Source of the DNA: Peronospora farinosa
Lineage: Eukaryota > Oomycota > Peronosporomycetes > Peronosporales > Peronosporaceae
DNA: 64,000 bases
Reading direction: 5' to 3'
Assembly: GCA_947646735.1 (NCBI GenBank)
Contig: CANTFK010000987.1
Location: 620,001 to 684,000 of the forward strand
Part shown: positions 21,937 to 31,592 of the stretch, in pieces
Numbering within the stretch: position 1 is the first letter of the stretch
Layout: the number at the start of each line of letters is the position of its first letter
The notes under the pieces: generated by a model
What the model was told of the DNA's origin: nothing
The model's input: only the letters and a program-made list of their open reading frames with translations
Databases searched by the model: none
Made by a program: the position numbers and the translations under genes

Positions 21937-22534
21937 AGGCCGACTTCACCATCATTGTCGTTAGCCTGATGTGGATATGTGATCTCTTGTGGATCCACAT
22001 ACCGTTTCAGAAGACCCACGTAAAATACGGGGTGCGTCTTCATATACGGTAAGAGAGTGAACCTATATTTTTGGTCTCCAACCCCTCGACCACCGTAAAT
22101 AGCCCAATGAATCGGGGCAATAGCTTAGTAGTACCACCAGGTAGTACAAAAATTGCATGTTTAGGTAGGGTAGCAGTACTTAATAGCACTTTGTCCCCAA
22201 CACTAAAGTGTTCATTGTTTTTGCGACCATGCTGGTCCGCATATCGTTTTTGCTTGTCCTGTGAGCTTGCCATCGCGTCACGGACTTAACGTGCGATGGC
22301 TAATCGCTAATCGCTCATCCACAAAGCGCTGAGCTTCGCTCACACTTTTAGCATCCAGCTCGCCTATGAGGTCGTTCATGGGCCGACGCTGTTGATAACA
22401 CTATAGTGTTATCGTCAAGGAGCACTGGCATTTCTTGCCGTGATGCCGTGACCACTGCTAAACTAGCAGTGTCACTAGGGAAAACTTGGCCCTTTTTGGC
22501 ATTCGCACCGAGAGAAGTGAGGGGCCATCCCCCA

Positions 22535-23653
22535 CTAATACTTGAGCTGCGTACAAAGGAGACTGGCATTCGAGGATGACGCAGTCCGTTGATATATAAA
22601 ACGGTGTTTCACTCGCACTGGCGTGAACACTGTATTGAATATTGAGCTCCACGAATGGCAATTGCTTGCTCCATTCTTTTTGGAAGTCTCTACTGTACGC
22701 AACACATCCCCCACAACTCGATTGCCACGTTCTGTTTTGCCATCGGTCTGGGGATGATCAGCGGTTGACATGTGGAGCTTGCTACCTAGTAGCTCAAACA
22801 CATGTCGCCAAAACCCCGACATAAAACGTGGTTTCCGGTCCGATACTATGGACTCGGGCATCCCGTGTAGCCGATACACGTGATCCAGAAACAAGAGGGC
22901 AGCCTCTTTTCCTGAGATCTTGGTGCTACATGGTGCCAAATGCACCATCTTGCTCAGTCTGTCTACAAAGACGACGAGCCCCGTCCTTCCTTTATGGTCA
23001 GGCGGTAAGCCAAACATTGATTCCAAACTGACCGACTTCCAACATTCAGTTGAAATCGGCAGTGGCTTCAGTGGCGCACTGCTAGAAGGTGCAGGCTTTA
23101 TGCGCTGACACTCTTCGCAAGAGCGAATATACTTGGCCACCCACCGGTATAGTTGGGGCCACCAAAATTCCTCGGACACTCGTAAGAATGTCTTTTCACG
23201 GCCCAGATGCCCACTAGATGGTGCATCATCGCACTCGTGAAGTATCATCAGTTTGAGATCTGTGTCATGAGGGACATAGATTCTCAAGGGATCACAGGTT
23301 GACAGTTGATGCCATAACAGGCCATCACTGTAGCTAAAGCGACTCAGCATCGCTTTCAGGTGCGACAGAAGGGTAACCTTTCGTCCACCAAAATGATCCA
23401 ACAGCAGGCGACAATGTTCGTCCTGACTGTAGCACTCCTTTATATCGGAGGCCAATGAGCTCGTCACATGGTAGGCCTTCATGGCTGCCAATGTTGACGA
23501 CTCAACTTGTGCTTTCGCACGAGACACACTTTCCTGGTGTCTTGCTTCGAAGTCTGGTCTGCGCGATAACGCGTCAGCCAAGACATTCGACTTACCCGGC
23601 TTATATTCAACTTTGAAATTAAATTCAGAGAAGAATGTTAGCCATCTTGCCAT
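22535..23653 (-). CDS. R2 RNase H end plus integrase reading frame
   Basis: An open frame of 372 codons from the RNase H tail through the HHCC module and the integrase core. It reads through the site of the R1 stop into TERGNRVVGDVL, which holds the catalytic glutamate. The first catalytic Asp region reads SLESMFG, an Asp to Glu change. Near the 3' end the frame diverges. RNase H upstream is interrupted by a stop at about 23781 and frame changes near 23660. Confidence 0.8.
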   Translation of the reverse strand: MARWLTFFSEFNFKVEYKPGKSNVLADALSRRPDFEARHQESVSRAKAQVESSTLAAMKAYHVTSSLASDIKECYSQDEHCRLLLDHFGGRKVTLLSHLKAMLSRFSYSDGLLWHQLSTCDPLRIYVPHDTDLKLMILHECDDAPSSGHLGREKTFLRVSEEFWWPQLYRWVAKYIRSCEECQRIKPAPSSSAPLKPLPISTECWKSVSLESMFGLPPDHKGRTGLVVFVDRLSKMVHLAPCSTKISGKEAALLFLDHVYRLHGMPESIVSDRKPRFMSGFWRHVFELLGSKLHMSTADHPQTDGKTERGNRVVGDVLRTVETSKKNGASNCHSWSSIFNTVFTPVRVKHRFIYQRTASSSNASLLCTQLKY

Positions 23654-23780
23654 TCGGCGAGAGGTGCGGTGAATTTATTGCGGTCCGCAGTGATGAGTGA
23701 TCCGTATTAACCACAAAAGGTTCGGTGCCCAAGAGGTGCACCCGAAACTTCACAAGAGCATACTTAATTGAAAGTAGCTC

Positions 23781-25041
23781 CTAGTTATGCACAGGATAAT
23801 TCAGCTCGGCAGCTTTTAAAAGCCGAGACTGATACGAAATGACACGGTCAACGCCGTTGTCATCCTTCTGCATGAGCGCGCTGCCGATTGCAAAAATGCT
23901 TGCATCGCAGACGACGCTAAAGAGCTTATCCGCGTCTGGCAATGCCAAGACCGGTGCCTCTACATGAGATTGCTTCACTGATGTGAACGCATCTTCTTGT
24001 TCCTTTGACCAAGTCCATTCTGTATCCTTTTTAAAAGGTCAGACAATGGCTTAGTCTGCTCCGCATAATTCTTGCTGCATTTATGCAAGTAATTAGCGAG
24101 CCCAAGGAATTGGCGCAGATCCTTCACGTTTCGTGGGACTGGCCATTCCTTTACAGCCTTTAACTTTCCTGGGTTTGCTCGTACACCGTGTGCACCTACG
24201 ATGCAGCCCAGTACAGGTATCTCGGGGACCCCTATTACGCACTTTTGCAAGATCACGTATAATTGGGCGTCACCCAGAGTCTGCAACACAGCGTCTAAAT
24301 GACGCTTGTGCGACTCTATCGCGCTCAGACCGTCCTCCGCCCTACGATGCACGAATACATCGTCAAAGTAATGGGGCGCGTAGGCACGGTGCTGACGCAT
24401 CACGTGAGCCACCACTCGGTTACAAGATACTGGAGCCTTTTTAACCCTTGTGGCATCACAAGCCACTCCCACAGCATACCGCTTGGGATGCTTACTGCCG
24501 TTTTGGCTACATCGGTATCTCTCATGAGAACTTGATAGTAGCCATCCTTCAGATCCAACGCGGAAAAGATACTTGACTTTCCCATGGAATTCAACAAAAC
24601 TTCTTTCCGCGGGATCGGCGTTTGAGCCGGAATGGTGGCCGTGTTCAGCTTATTATAAGCATGAACCACGCTCCATCCACCCGTGGCTTTACGCACACAG
24701 AAGGTCGGGCTGCAGTGAGTCTACTTGCTCTCACGTACATGTCCCGCCTTGGCTCGCTTGTCGAAGAACTTATCGATGTAATCGATTTGTTCCTTCGTCA
24801 ACGTCCATTGCCTGGTCACACAATACTTGGTGCCAGGCTCCAGGTCAATCTTGTGCCTGATGCCCCTATCGGCCGGTAGGCGGCTCGGCACTTCTGCTGG
24901 AAACACATCACGGTGTTTCCACAGAACATCATAGAACGAGCTGTCCTTCAAGGCATCCCAGCCTTGAGCAGCGAACCGTTTCTTCTTGTCGGTCTCCAAG
25001 ACGCTCTCATCCATTGTGGATGAAGAGCAACAGTCCACCAC
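23781..25041 (-). pseudogene. R2 RNase H N-part and reverse transcriptase, interrupted
   Basis: The same RT motif set as R1 (DLKDGYYQVLM, YFDDVFVH, VLGCIVGAHGVRANPGK) is spread over several frames. The stop at 24721-24723 and the frame change near 24450 are shared with R1, so they predate the duplication. The R1 stop at 8084 is absent here (a Trp codon instead). Confidence 0.8.
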
Positions 25042-25132
25042 GTTCTCCTCTGGAACTGGTGCGACTATCTCGTGGATCTTTCCTTCTTTAGTTCAGACAG
25101 GAACAGATCCCACGTCATCTCCGAGAGATTTA

Positions 25133-26293
25133 CTATTTACTCGGCAGATGCCAAAACAAGTTGGAGCACCTCAACTGAAGATGCCTTCGGCATTTGTCTT
25201 CGACGGCCTCGAAAAACTCGTTCGTAGGTCCGTCCTCTTGGACCGAGACTGATCCAAGGGTCACTCGTTTCGACGTACCCTTGATCGTCTTAATACGTCT
25301 GGTGCTCGTTCTTCGAGTCACCACGACCTTTGAACTGGAAGAATGTGTCGTTGCTATTTCAGCTAACGCACCCCTTTCAACCGCACCAGGCTCATGGCTC
25401 TGTGCCGGTTCTTGTGGCGCTTGACTTCCTGTCAGCCCACCAATAACTGCCACAGGCTCTCGGCTCTGTGCAGGACCATTGGAAGCATGGCTACCTGTCA
25501 TCGCTCCATTCACTACACCAGTCTTTTCGACCTGGGTAGGAATATGTGTCACCTGGATTTCTGCCAGGGCACTTCCAACTACACCACTCATTTCGAGCTG
25601 GGTAGTTCCTCGTGTCGATTTACATACCATCATCACACCCTCGACTGTGTTGTACACAGCATCAGTAACACAAGCCTCTCCCAATAGCACATCCTTTCCG
25701 GTGTCTTGCGTAGAGATACCGACTGTGCGTGTACGCCAGCCTATCCATGGTTGGTGTTTAGCCAACCAAGGCATGCCTAGGATGAGGTCATACGGACTCT
25801 CCATACCTAGCACTGTGAACGTTTCTTTACAAGAGAAGTCACTAAAATTGAAGGCGAGTTCAACTTAAACTTCCTCCGATATAACGAGCTCGACGTTCGC
25901 TAAACGAACGATCACCTCTTCTCGCTTGCCATCCTGGCAAAGCGACTCATAACTCGCCAGTCTCTTTTTCATAGCCGCGAGTTTCACAAAATTGTGTGAT
26001 GCACCCGAATCAACGAGAGGGGTCATCACTTGGTCATAGCCTCGCACTCGAGCGCTATAGACCAAAAAGGTTGAGGTCCGACCTTTCGGAACCTCAGGGA
26101 CTATGCTACCCATTTGTTCGATCACTCTGAACTTAGGGGTAGCTTCAGAGTCCTCAACAGTAGGGCATCCCGCCCCTACTGCGCTCCCGCATTTCCCGAC
26201 CCATCTTGGGCAGGTGCTGAACCCGTGCGTCGTGCACGCTGGTTTTTCGCACCTCCCTTCGGGTTGGGAGACCTTTGCTGGCTGCCTTAGCAC
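25133..26293 (-). pseudogene. R2 protease region, broken
   Basis: Frames 25865-26293 (with VDSGASHNFV) and 25133-25813 correspond to the single R1 frame 5936-7096. A short block between them is altered and contains a stop. Confidence 0.75.
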
Positions 26294-26930
26294 CAGCAGC
26301 TACTTTGGCATAGCAGCGAGCCATCATATGGCCTCGCTTGCCGCACTTGTAGCAGATCACATCTGCATTGCCTAATTCCATAGAAGTGGCTTCCGACTTA
26401 TCGGACGACGGCCTGTAATAGGCTGTCGCCGAGGCGCTGTTGTAGGATTGCTCCTCAACTAAGGCAATGTCAATTGCCTCTTCCATCGTCGCTGGCACCT
26501 TTATGAAAAGAGCTTGACACGATGGGCCGTGCCTAAGTCCATTTATGAACGTGGACACCTTAATACGTTCCGGTATCGGTTCCCCATTAATGGACGCCAA
26601 CTGCGAACGCATCTCCTGCACATGCTCTTGCAGAGAGCGTTTCGCCTGTCGTGCTCCAAAGAAGCGCGCCATACGCAACACTTCATTGTTAAGCGGCTGA
26701 TACATGGCGCGAATCTTTGCCTTAAAGATCGCCCATGATGGAAATGCATCAGCATTTGCCATCAGAGCAGAGTATGCCCACTCTGACGCTTTGCCACGCG
26801 AATTCGACATGGCATACGACACCATCCTGGTGTCGTCTTCGATGAGCTGCGCCACTCCACATTGCTCCACTGCTAATAGCCAGTTAACAATCGTGTGAGG
26901 GCTAGTTCCATCGAACCTCGGAGGGTCCAT
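26154..26930 (-). CDS. gag: R2 Gag reading frame
   Basis: 258 codons, same as R1 with a handful of substitutions; the CCHC knuckle CYKCGKRGHMMARC is unchanged. Confidence 0.82.
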   Translation of the reverse strand: MDPPRFDGTSPHTIVNWLLAVEQCGVAQLIEDDTRMVSYAMSNSRGKASEWAYSALMANADAFPSWAIFKAKIRAMYQPLNNEVLRMARFFGARQAKRSLQEHVQEMRSQLASINGEPIPERIKVSTFINGLRHGPSCQALFIKVPATMEEAIDIALVEEQSYNSASATAYYRPSSDKSEATSMELGNADVICYKCGKRGHMMARCYAKVAAGAKAASKGLPTRREVRKTSVHDARVQHLPKMGREMRERSRGGMPYC

Positions 26931-27237
26931 TCGAATGGGCCTCGGTTGAGCAGGCCGGGCAGAGAGCGTCTCAAGCGTTCTGTTGAGCGCCTCATTACGT
27001 GCCTGCTCAAGCCTAAGCTCATCCTGAGTCTTAGTGATGGGCTCAGCGGTGGCTTGGCTGTTTACCTAGGACGCGTTTTTACGCTGTCCGAGCACAAACG
27101 CCTCGAAATTGCTCCAACTGAGCAACATGTTGATCAGGAGGACGATGCAAGAGGTTGACCAGGGCTTGTTCACCAAGTCCCTGCGCCATATGCTCTGCCA
27201 ACTCCCTATGATGTTGGGAGAGGTGAGGGAAATATAA

Positions 27238-27547
27238 ATTTTACTACTGATTGGTTAATATATAATGATGGGTGCCATCTCTATAGATGCGCATCCCAAC
27301 GTGCGAGCTTAAATATATCTAAGCTCGCTCAATGACGTAACTGACTGACGTCACTTGATGACGTCTAGTCCCAGCTGGGCGTCATCCCCATCAATGTGAA
27401 TACACCTAGTGTATATCACATACGCAAGGGTGTGACACATGGTGTGTCTCACCCGAGCGACAGGTCTTAAGTACTTACGTACCTTTTGAGACCTGCCCGT
27501 TAAGTATCGCATACTTAACGGGTATGTGTAACGTTGAGCCCGTTACA
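27238..27547 (-). repeat. Truncated LTR of a different subfamily at the 5' end of R2
   Basis: About 310 bp ending in TGTAACGTTGAGCCCGTTACA (27527-27547), which corresponds to the first bases of the R1/R2 LTR. The primary sequence otherwise differs, yet the hairpins follow the same order and sizes as in the other LTRs: 12-bp perfect stem at 27496-27522, 11-of-12-bp stem at 27428-27454, bulged stem at 27395-27420, 7-bp stem at 27357-27386 and GAGCTTA/TAAGCTC at 27305-27326. Confidence 0.8.
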
Positions 27548-27893
27548 CAGTCGATGAGCATTGCTACTCAAATAAGCCATACGATATAAACCTATAGATT
27601 AACTTTAATACGTGCTATGACAGGTTTACAACCAATACAAATTTAGCTGTTGATAAGCTTACAGTAGACAGCACATTCCTTGACTTTTCAGGGCAGATGC
27701 GGCAGTTGAGACGCTGATTCCCATAGCTGAGATCGTCACTAACATAATCACTAGTTCCCTGTCGAAATCGTTCTGTCATCCGATCATCAAAAAGTAACGT
27801 GGTTCACACTATTTCTGCATTGATCCTTACATTGTAATCCTCATTTCTTTTCCTCCAATCATCTATCTTTGCTCTACTTGCGCTACTAAAGGA
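27548..27893 (+). promoter_or_regulatory. Upstream region of alanyl-tRNA synthetase
   Basis: Only 346 bp separate R2 from the synthetase start codon. TCATTTCTTTTCC at 27841-27853 resembles the oomycete initiator plus flanking promoter element (TCATTYY followed by a pyrimidine-rich stretch) and lies about 50 bp upstream of the ATG. Confidence 0.45.
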
Positions 27894-30893
27894 ATGAGCG
27901 GACTGGAGAGCAAAGTGACGTCGCTAGAAGAGACGACAGAGGCCTCAGAGGTGCGTGTCAAGACGCTAGAAACAAAGATTGCTGTACTTTCTCTTTTCTC
28001 TGTTGAAATGTGGCCCGCCGTGCGGATCCGCAAGACGTTCATGGACTTTTTCAAGTCACAGACGAAACTGCCCCATACATTCTACAAGTCATGTCCCGTC
28101 GTGCCATTGGACGACCCGACGTTGTTGTTTATTAATGCGGGTATGAACCAGTACAAACCCATTTTTCTGGGCCAAGTGGACCCGTCACATCCCATGGCGA
28201 AGCTCGAGCGAGCTTGCAACTCGCAGAAATGCATTCGTGCTGGTGGAAAACACAACGATCTGGATGACGTGGGCAAGGACGTGTATCATCATACATTCTT
28301 TGAGATGTTGGGCAACTGGAGCTTTGGTAACTATTTCAAGAAGGAGACAGTGCACATGAGCTTTACGCTCTTGACGGAAGTGTACGGAATTGACAAGAAT
28401 CGACTGTACGCCACGTACTTTGGTGGAGACGAGAAGCAAGGCCTTTTGTCGGACGAAGAGACGCGTCTCATTTGGCTTGACTACTTGCCTCCTGAGAGAG
28501 TGCTACCTTTTGACTGCAAGGACAATTTCTGGGAGATGGGAGATGTTGGCCCGTGCGGACCTTGCACGGAGATCCACTATGATAGAATTGGTAACAGGGA
28601 TGCTGCTAGTCTGGTAAATGCAGACGTGCCTGATGTGATCGAGATCTGGAACAATGTGTTTATCCAGTATAACCGTGAACAGGATGGTAAACTTGTGCAG
28701 CTCCCACACAAGCACGTGGATACAGGCATGGGATTTGAACGTCTTGCGTCGATTTTGCAAGGTAAAGATTCAAACTACGATACGGACGTGTTTACTCCGC
28801 TCTTTGCAGCTATTCAGAAGTCAACAAACGCGGCGCCGTACACGGGCAAGTTGGGCGAAGAAGACCTGGACAAGAAGGACATGGCCTATCGTGTTGTGGC
28901 CGACCATGTGCGAACGCTGACGTTTGCTATTACGGACGGTGCAGTGCCTAGCAATGACGGGCGTGGATATGTGCTGCGTCGTATCCTACGTCGTGCAGTG
29001 CGTTACGGGCAGCAGTTCCTGAACGCGCCGAGTGGCTTCCTCTCGGAGTTGGTGCCGGTTGTGGTAGACATGCTGGGAGAAGCTTACCCGGAGCTTATTC
29101 AGAAGCAGAAGGAAGTGGAGGAGATCATTTTGGACGAGGAGAAGTCGTTCGGTCGCACTTTGAACAAGGGCATTGAGCGTTTCAAGAAGATTGCGCAGGT
29201 TATCCGTGAGACTAACGCGGGTTCGGATGAGGCCCTCGTCGTGCCTGGCGAGGACGCGTTCTTTCTGTACGACTCAATGGGTTTCCCTATCGATCTGACG
29301 GAGATTATGGCTGAGGAGGAGGGCATGACGGTGGACATTAAGGGCTACGAAGAGTGCATGCGTCTGCAGAGCGAGCGATCCAAGATGGACCGTAGGAAGG
29401 GTGGTTGCAATGGTGCGCGTCCGCTTGTCCTAGAGGCCCGTGAGACCAGCACACTTGCTAGTAAGCATATCGGTGCCACGGATGACATGGCCAAGTATGA
29501 CTGGAATGTCAAGACGCCAGCTAAGGTAGTAGCTATCTTTACGACAACAGAATCCAGCTCGGACTTTGTAGAGGAGGTGAAGGCTGGTGACTTTGAACGT
29601 GTAGGTGTCATTCTGGACAAGACTTCGTTCTACGCGCAGGCTGGTGGTCAGATTTATGACACGGGTGTAGTGGGAGGTACCAGCTTCAAGCTGGATGTGG
29701 ACTCGGTGGAGTCGTACGCTGGATACGTGATGCACATGGGACCCATCACTTCCGGATCGATCAAGGTTGGCGACGCCGTGGAATGTCAGGTGGACTATGT
29801 CCGCCGTGCCAAGGTCGCTCCTAACCACACCATGACGCACGTGCTTAACTTTGCGCTGCGTAAGGTGCTGGGTACGACCGTGGATCAACGTGGATCGCTA
29901 GTGGACGAATCGCGTCTGCGTTTTGACTTCACAAATAGCAAGGCGCTGAAGGCTAACCAGCTTGCGGACGTGGAGGCTATTTGCAATGATATCATCAAGC
30001 AGCAGCTCGAGGTGTACACACAGGACTCCGCACAGGCTGAAGCCAAGCGTATTCAAGGTTTGCGCGCCGTGTTCGGTGAGACGTACCCGGACTTTGTCCG
30101 CGTTGTTTCGATCGGGCAGCCAATCGCTCCTATGCTCGAGGACCCGGAAAACAGCAACTGGAGCAATTATTCGGTGGAGTTCTGCGGTGGCACCCACCTG
30201 AAGAATACTAAGGAGGCCAAGAAATTTGTTTTGTACGAGGAGGGTGCCATTGCGAAGGGTATCCGTCGTGTATCAGCCTACACGTGCGACCTCGCCGTTG
30301 AGGCTGAGGCGCGTGGTACCAAGTTGCAAGCTGATCTTGATGCTATTGCCAAGCTGGACGGCATCGAGCTCGTGGAGCACGTGTCTTCATTCAAGCCGGT
30401 ATTGGACCAGGCCTTGATCTCGCTACCGCTGAAGGACAAGCTTCGGAAGCAGGTGGACAGTCTCGTGAGCCGTGTCAAAAAGATTAAGAAAGAAGCTGCG
30501 GCTGCTCGTGCTGCGAACGGTGTCCGTGACGCTACTGCCGAGGCCACGAAGGCTAAGGAGGCTGGCCAAGAGATTGTTGTGGTGAAGTTCGACGTTGGCA
30601 CGGACTCAAAACTCGGCCGGGAGATGTTGGAGGCCATGAGCACAGTCATTCCGACGGGCAGCTTCATGATCTTCAGTACGGACTCGGACGCGAACAAGAC
30701 GGCAGCCTTCACGCAGGTGAGTCAGCAGCACACTGACTCGAAACAGCTAGACGCGCGTAAGTGGGTGAACCACGCCATGGTCGTGATGGAAGGCAAGGGT
30801 GGCGGCAAGGACGCGCTAAATGCTACGGGTCAGGCCAAGACTATGGAAAAGGTGGACGAGGCTATGGCACTCGCCAAGGCTTTCATTCAGTAA
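27894..30893 (+). CDS. Alanyl-tRNA synthetase
   Basis: An intact single-exon frame of 999 codons. It attaches alanine to tRNA(Ala) using ATP. The class II catalytic domain starts at about residue 39 (MWPAVRIRKTFMDFF), with FINAGMNQYKP, HHTFFEMLGNWSFGNYFK and a GRGYVLRRILRRAVRYG motif. The editing domain, which removes mischarged Ser/Gly, has HTMTH at about residue 645 and CGGTH at about 763, its four zinc/catalytic positions. A C-terminal C-Ala-type region follows, so length and order are as expected for a full eukaryotic enzyme. The first 38 residues are an extra heptad-like extension. An internal start at 28008 (MWPAV) would give the canonical N-terminus. A decayed partial copy occurs twice in the repeats to the left. 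Confidence 0.97.
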   Translation: MSGLESKVTSLEETTEASEVRVKTLETKIAVLSLFSVEMWPAVRIRKTFMDFFKSQTKLPHTFYKSCPVVPLDDPTLLFINAGMNQYKPIFLGQVDPSHPMAKLERACNSQKCIRAGGKHNDLDDVGKDVYHHTFFEMLGNWSFGNYFKKETVHMSFTLLTEVYGIDKNRLYATYFGGDEKQGLLSDEETRLIWLDYLPPERVLPFDCKDNFWEMGDVGPCGPCTEIHYDRIGNRDAASLVNADVPDVIEIWNNVFIQYNREQDGKLVQLPHKHVDTGMGFERLASILQGKDSNYDTDVFTPLFAAIQKSTNAAPYTGKLGEEDLDKKDMAYRVVADHVRTLTFAITDGAVPSNDGRGYVLRRILRRAVRYGQQFLNAPSGFLSELVPVVVDMLGEAYPELIQKQKEVEEIILDEEKSFGRTLNKGIERFKKIAQVIRETNAGSDEALVVPGEDAFFLYDSMGFPIDLTEIMAEEEGMTVDIKGYEECMRLQSERSKMDRRKGGCNGARPLVLEARETSTLASKHIGATDDMAKYDWNVKTPAKVVAIFTTTESSSDFVEEVKAGDFERVGVILDKTSFYAQAGGQIYDTGVVGGTSFKLDVDSVESYAGYVMHMGPITSGSIKVGDAVECQVDYVRRAKVAPNHTMTHVLNFALRKVLGTTVDQRGSLVDESRLRFDFTNSKALKANQLADVEAICNDIIKQQLEVYTQDSAQAEAKRIQGLRAVFGETYPDFVRVVSIGQPIAPMLEDPENSNWSNYSVEFCGGTHLKNTKEAKKFVLYEEGAIAKGIRRVSAYTCDLAVEAEARGTKLQADLDAIAKLDGIELVEHVSSFKPVLDQALISLPLKDKLRKQVDSLVSRVKKIKKEAAAARAANGVRDATAEATKAKEAGQEIVVVKFDVGTDSKLGREMLEAMSTVIPTGSFMIFSTDSDANKTAAFTQVSQQHTDSKQLDARKWVNHAMVVMEGKGGGKDALNATGQAKTMEKVDEAMALAKAFIQ

Positions 30894-31592
30894 GTGCGCG
30901 ACGTCATTACGCTCGTTTGCTACGACTGTCCAGTTGGTCCATGGATTTCTCCTTTTTCCTGATTACAATGTTAGCTAGACTTTGAATAATAGCATGATCG
31001 GTCATGGTTTCTTACTACGCATCTTCGAGAACTCCGATGTTCGTCTCCAAAGGTGCTTAAGTATTTGCAAACCAACAAACTAAGCTACAATTAACAAGCG
31101 TGCAGGCGCTGCGTAGCCCTTCTGCTGCGGCTAGGCTTCTACTTTTATTGTATCAATCACATGACGCAGACGCTTTCAGCGATGTCAACGTCGTGTTTGG
31201 TGATCGTAACCGTAAGAGGCATCATCTCTATTTGACGAGATCACGGACAAAGAGCATCTAGAAATCAACTTTAGCGACGACAACTCAATGCAATTGCGGT
31301 ATTGTGCTTGCAGTGGTCGTCTTCCGACGATTCTGCGCTTCATGAATCATCCGAAGAAGTTGATGGATCCGAACAAACCAGCTCTTCATGCTCGTGATTT
31401 ACTAAGTCCTGAGCAGCATCCTCTACCTTGCTTCTAAAAGACGTTATACAACGTTGCCCTTTTGTACGTCTTCACTTGCATCATGCAATACACCTCTACC
31501 TTCAGCATTCTATCGTCGACGAGCAGCAATAGGGGCTGCGCTTGGCGTCTCGCGGTCGCTTGAAAGGTGGTCGAAACCTTGGTAGATCTGGC
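30894..31592. other. Convergent intergenic region
   Basis: Separates the 3' ends of two convergent genes. About 31165-31440 contains short coding-looking fragments (for example DAFSDVNVVFGDRNRKRHH in one frame), but no frame is kept and no family is recognised. Probably 3' UTRs plus relic sequence. Confidence 0.35.

Larger units (their letters stand above)
17813..27233 (-). repeat. Palindrome A, right arm
   Basis: Reverse complement of about 4996-14430. It ends abruptly at 27233 inside the gag leader of R2, where a different LTR subfamily begins. Confidence 0.9.
19755..27547 (-). mobile_element. Ty3/Gypsy-type LTR retrotransposon R2 (mirror of R1, foreign 5' LTR)
   Basis: Same coding layout as R1 in reverse. 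The junction of its 3' LTR with the flank is at the same base as in R1, so both derive from one insertion that was duplicated with its surroundings. Unlike R1, its 5' end is not the same LTR: beyond 27233 the sequence switches to a fragment of a related but different LTR subfamily ending at 27547. Pol is broken. The integrase reads through the R1 stop, but its first catalytic Asp is Glu (SLESMFGLP). Confidence 0.9.

Noticed and set aside
1..27547. Possibility that the palindromes are purely an assembly artefact
   Set aside because: Not fully excluded, but private lesions in each arm and the different terminal LTR argue against a simple duplicated contig; kept as a check in the findings.
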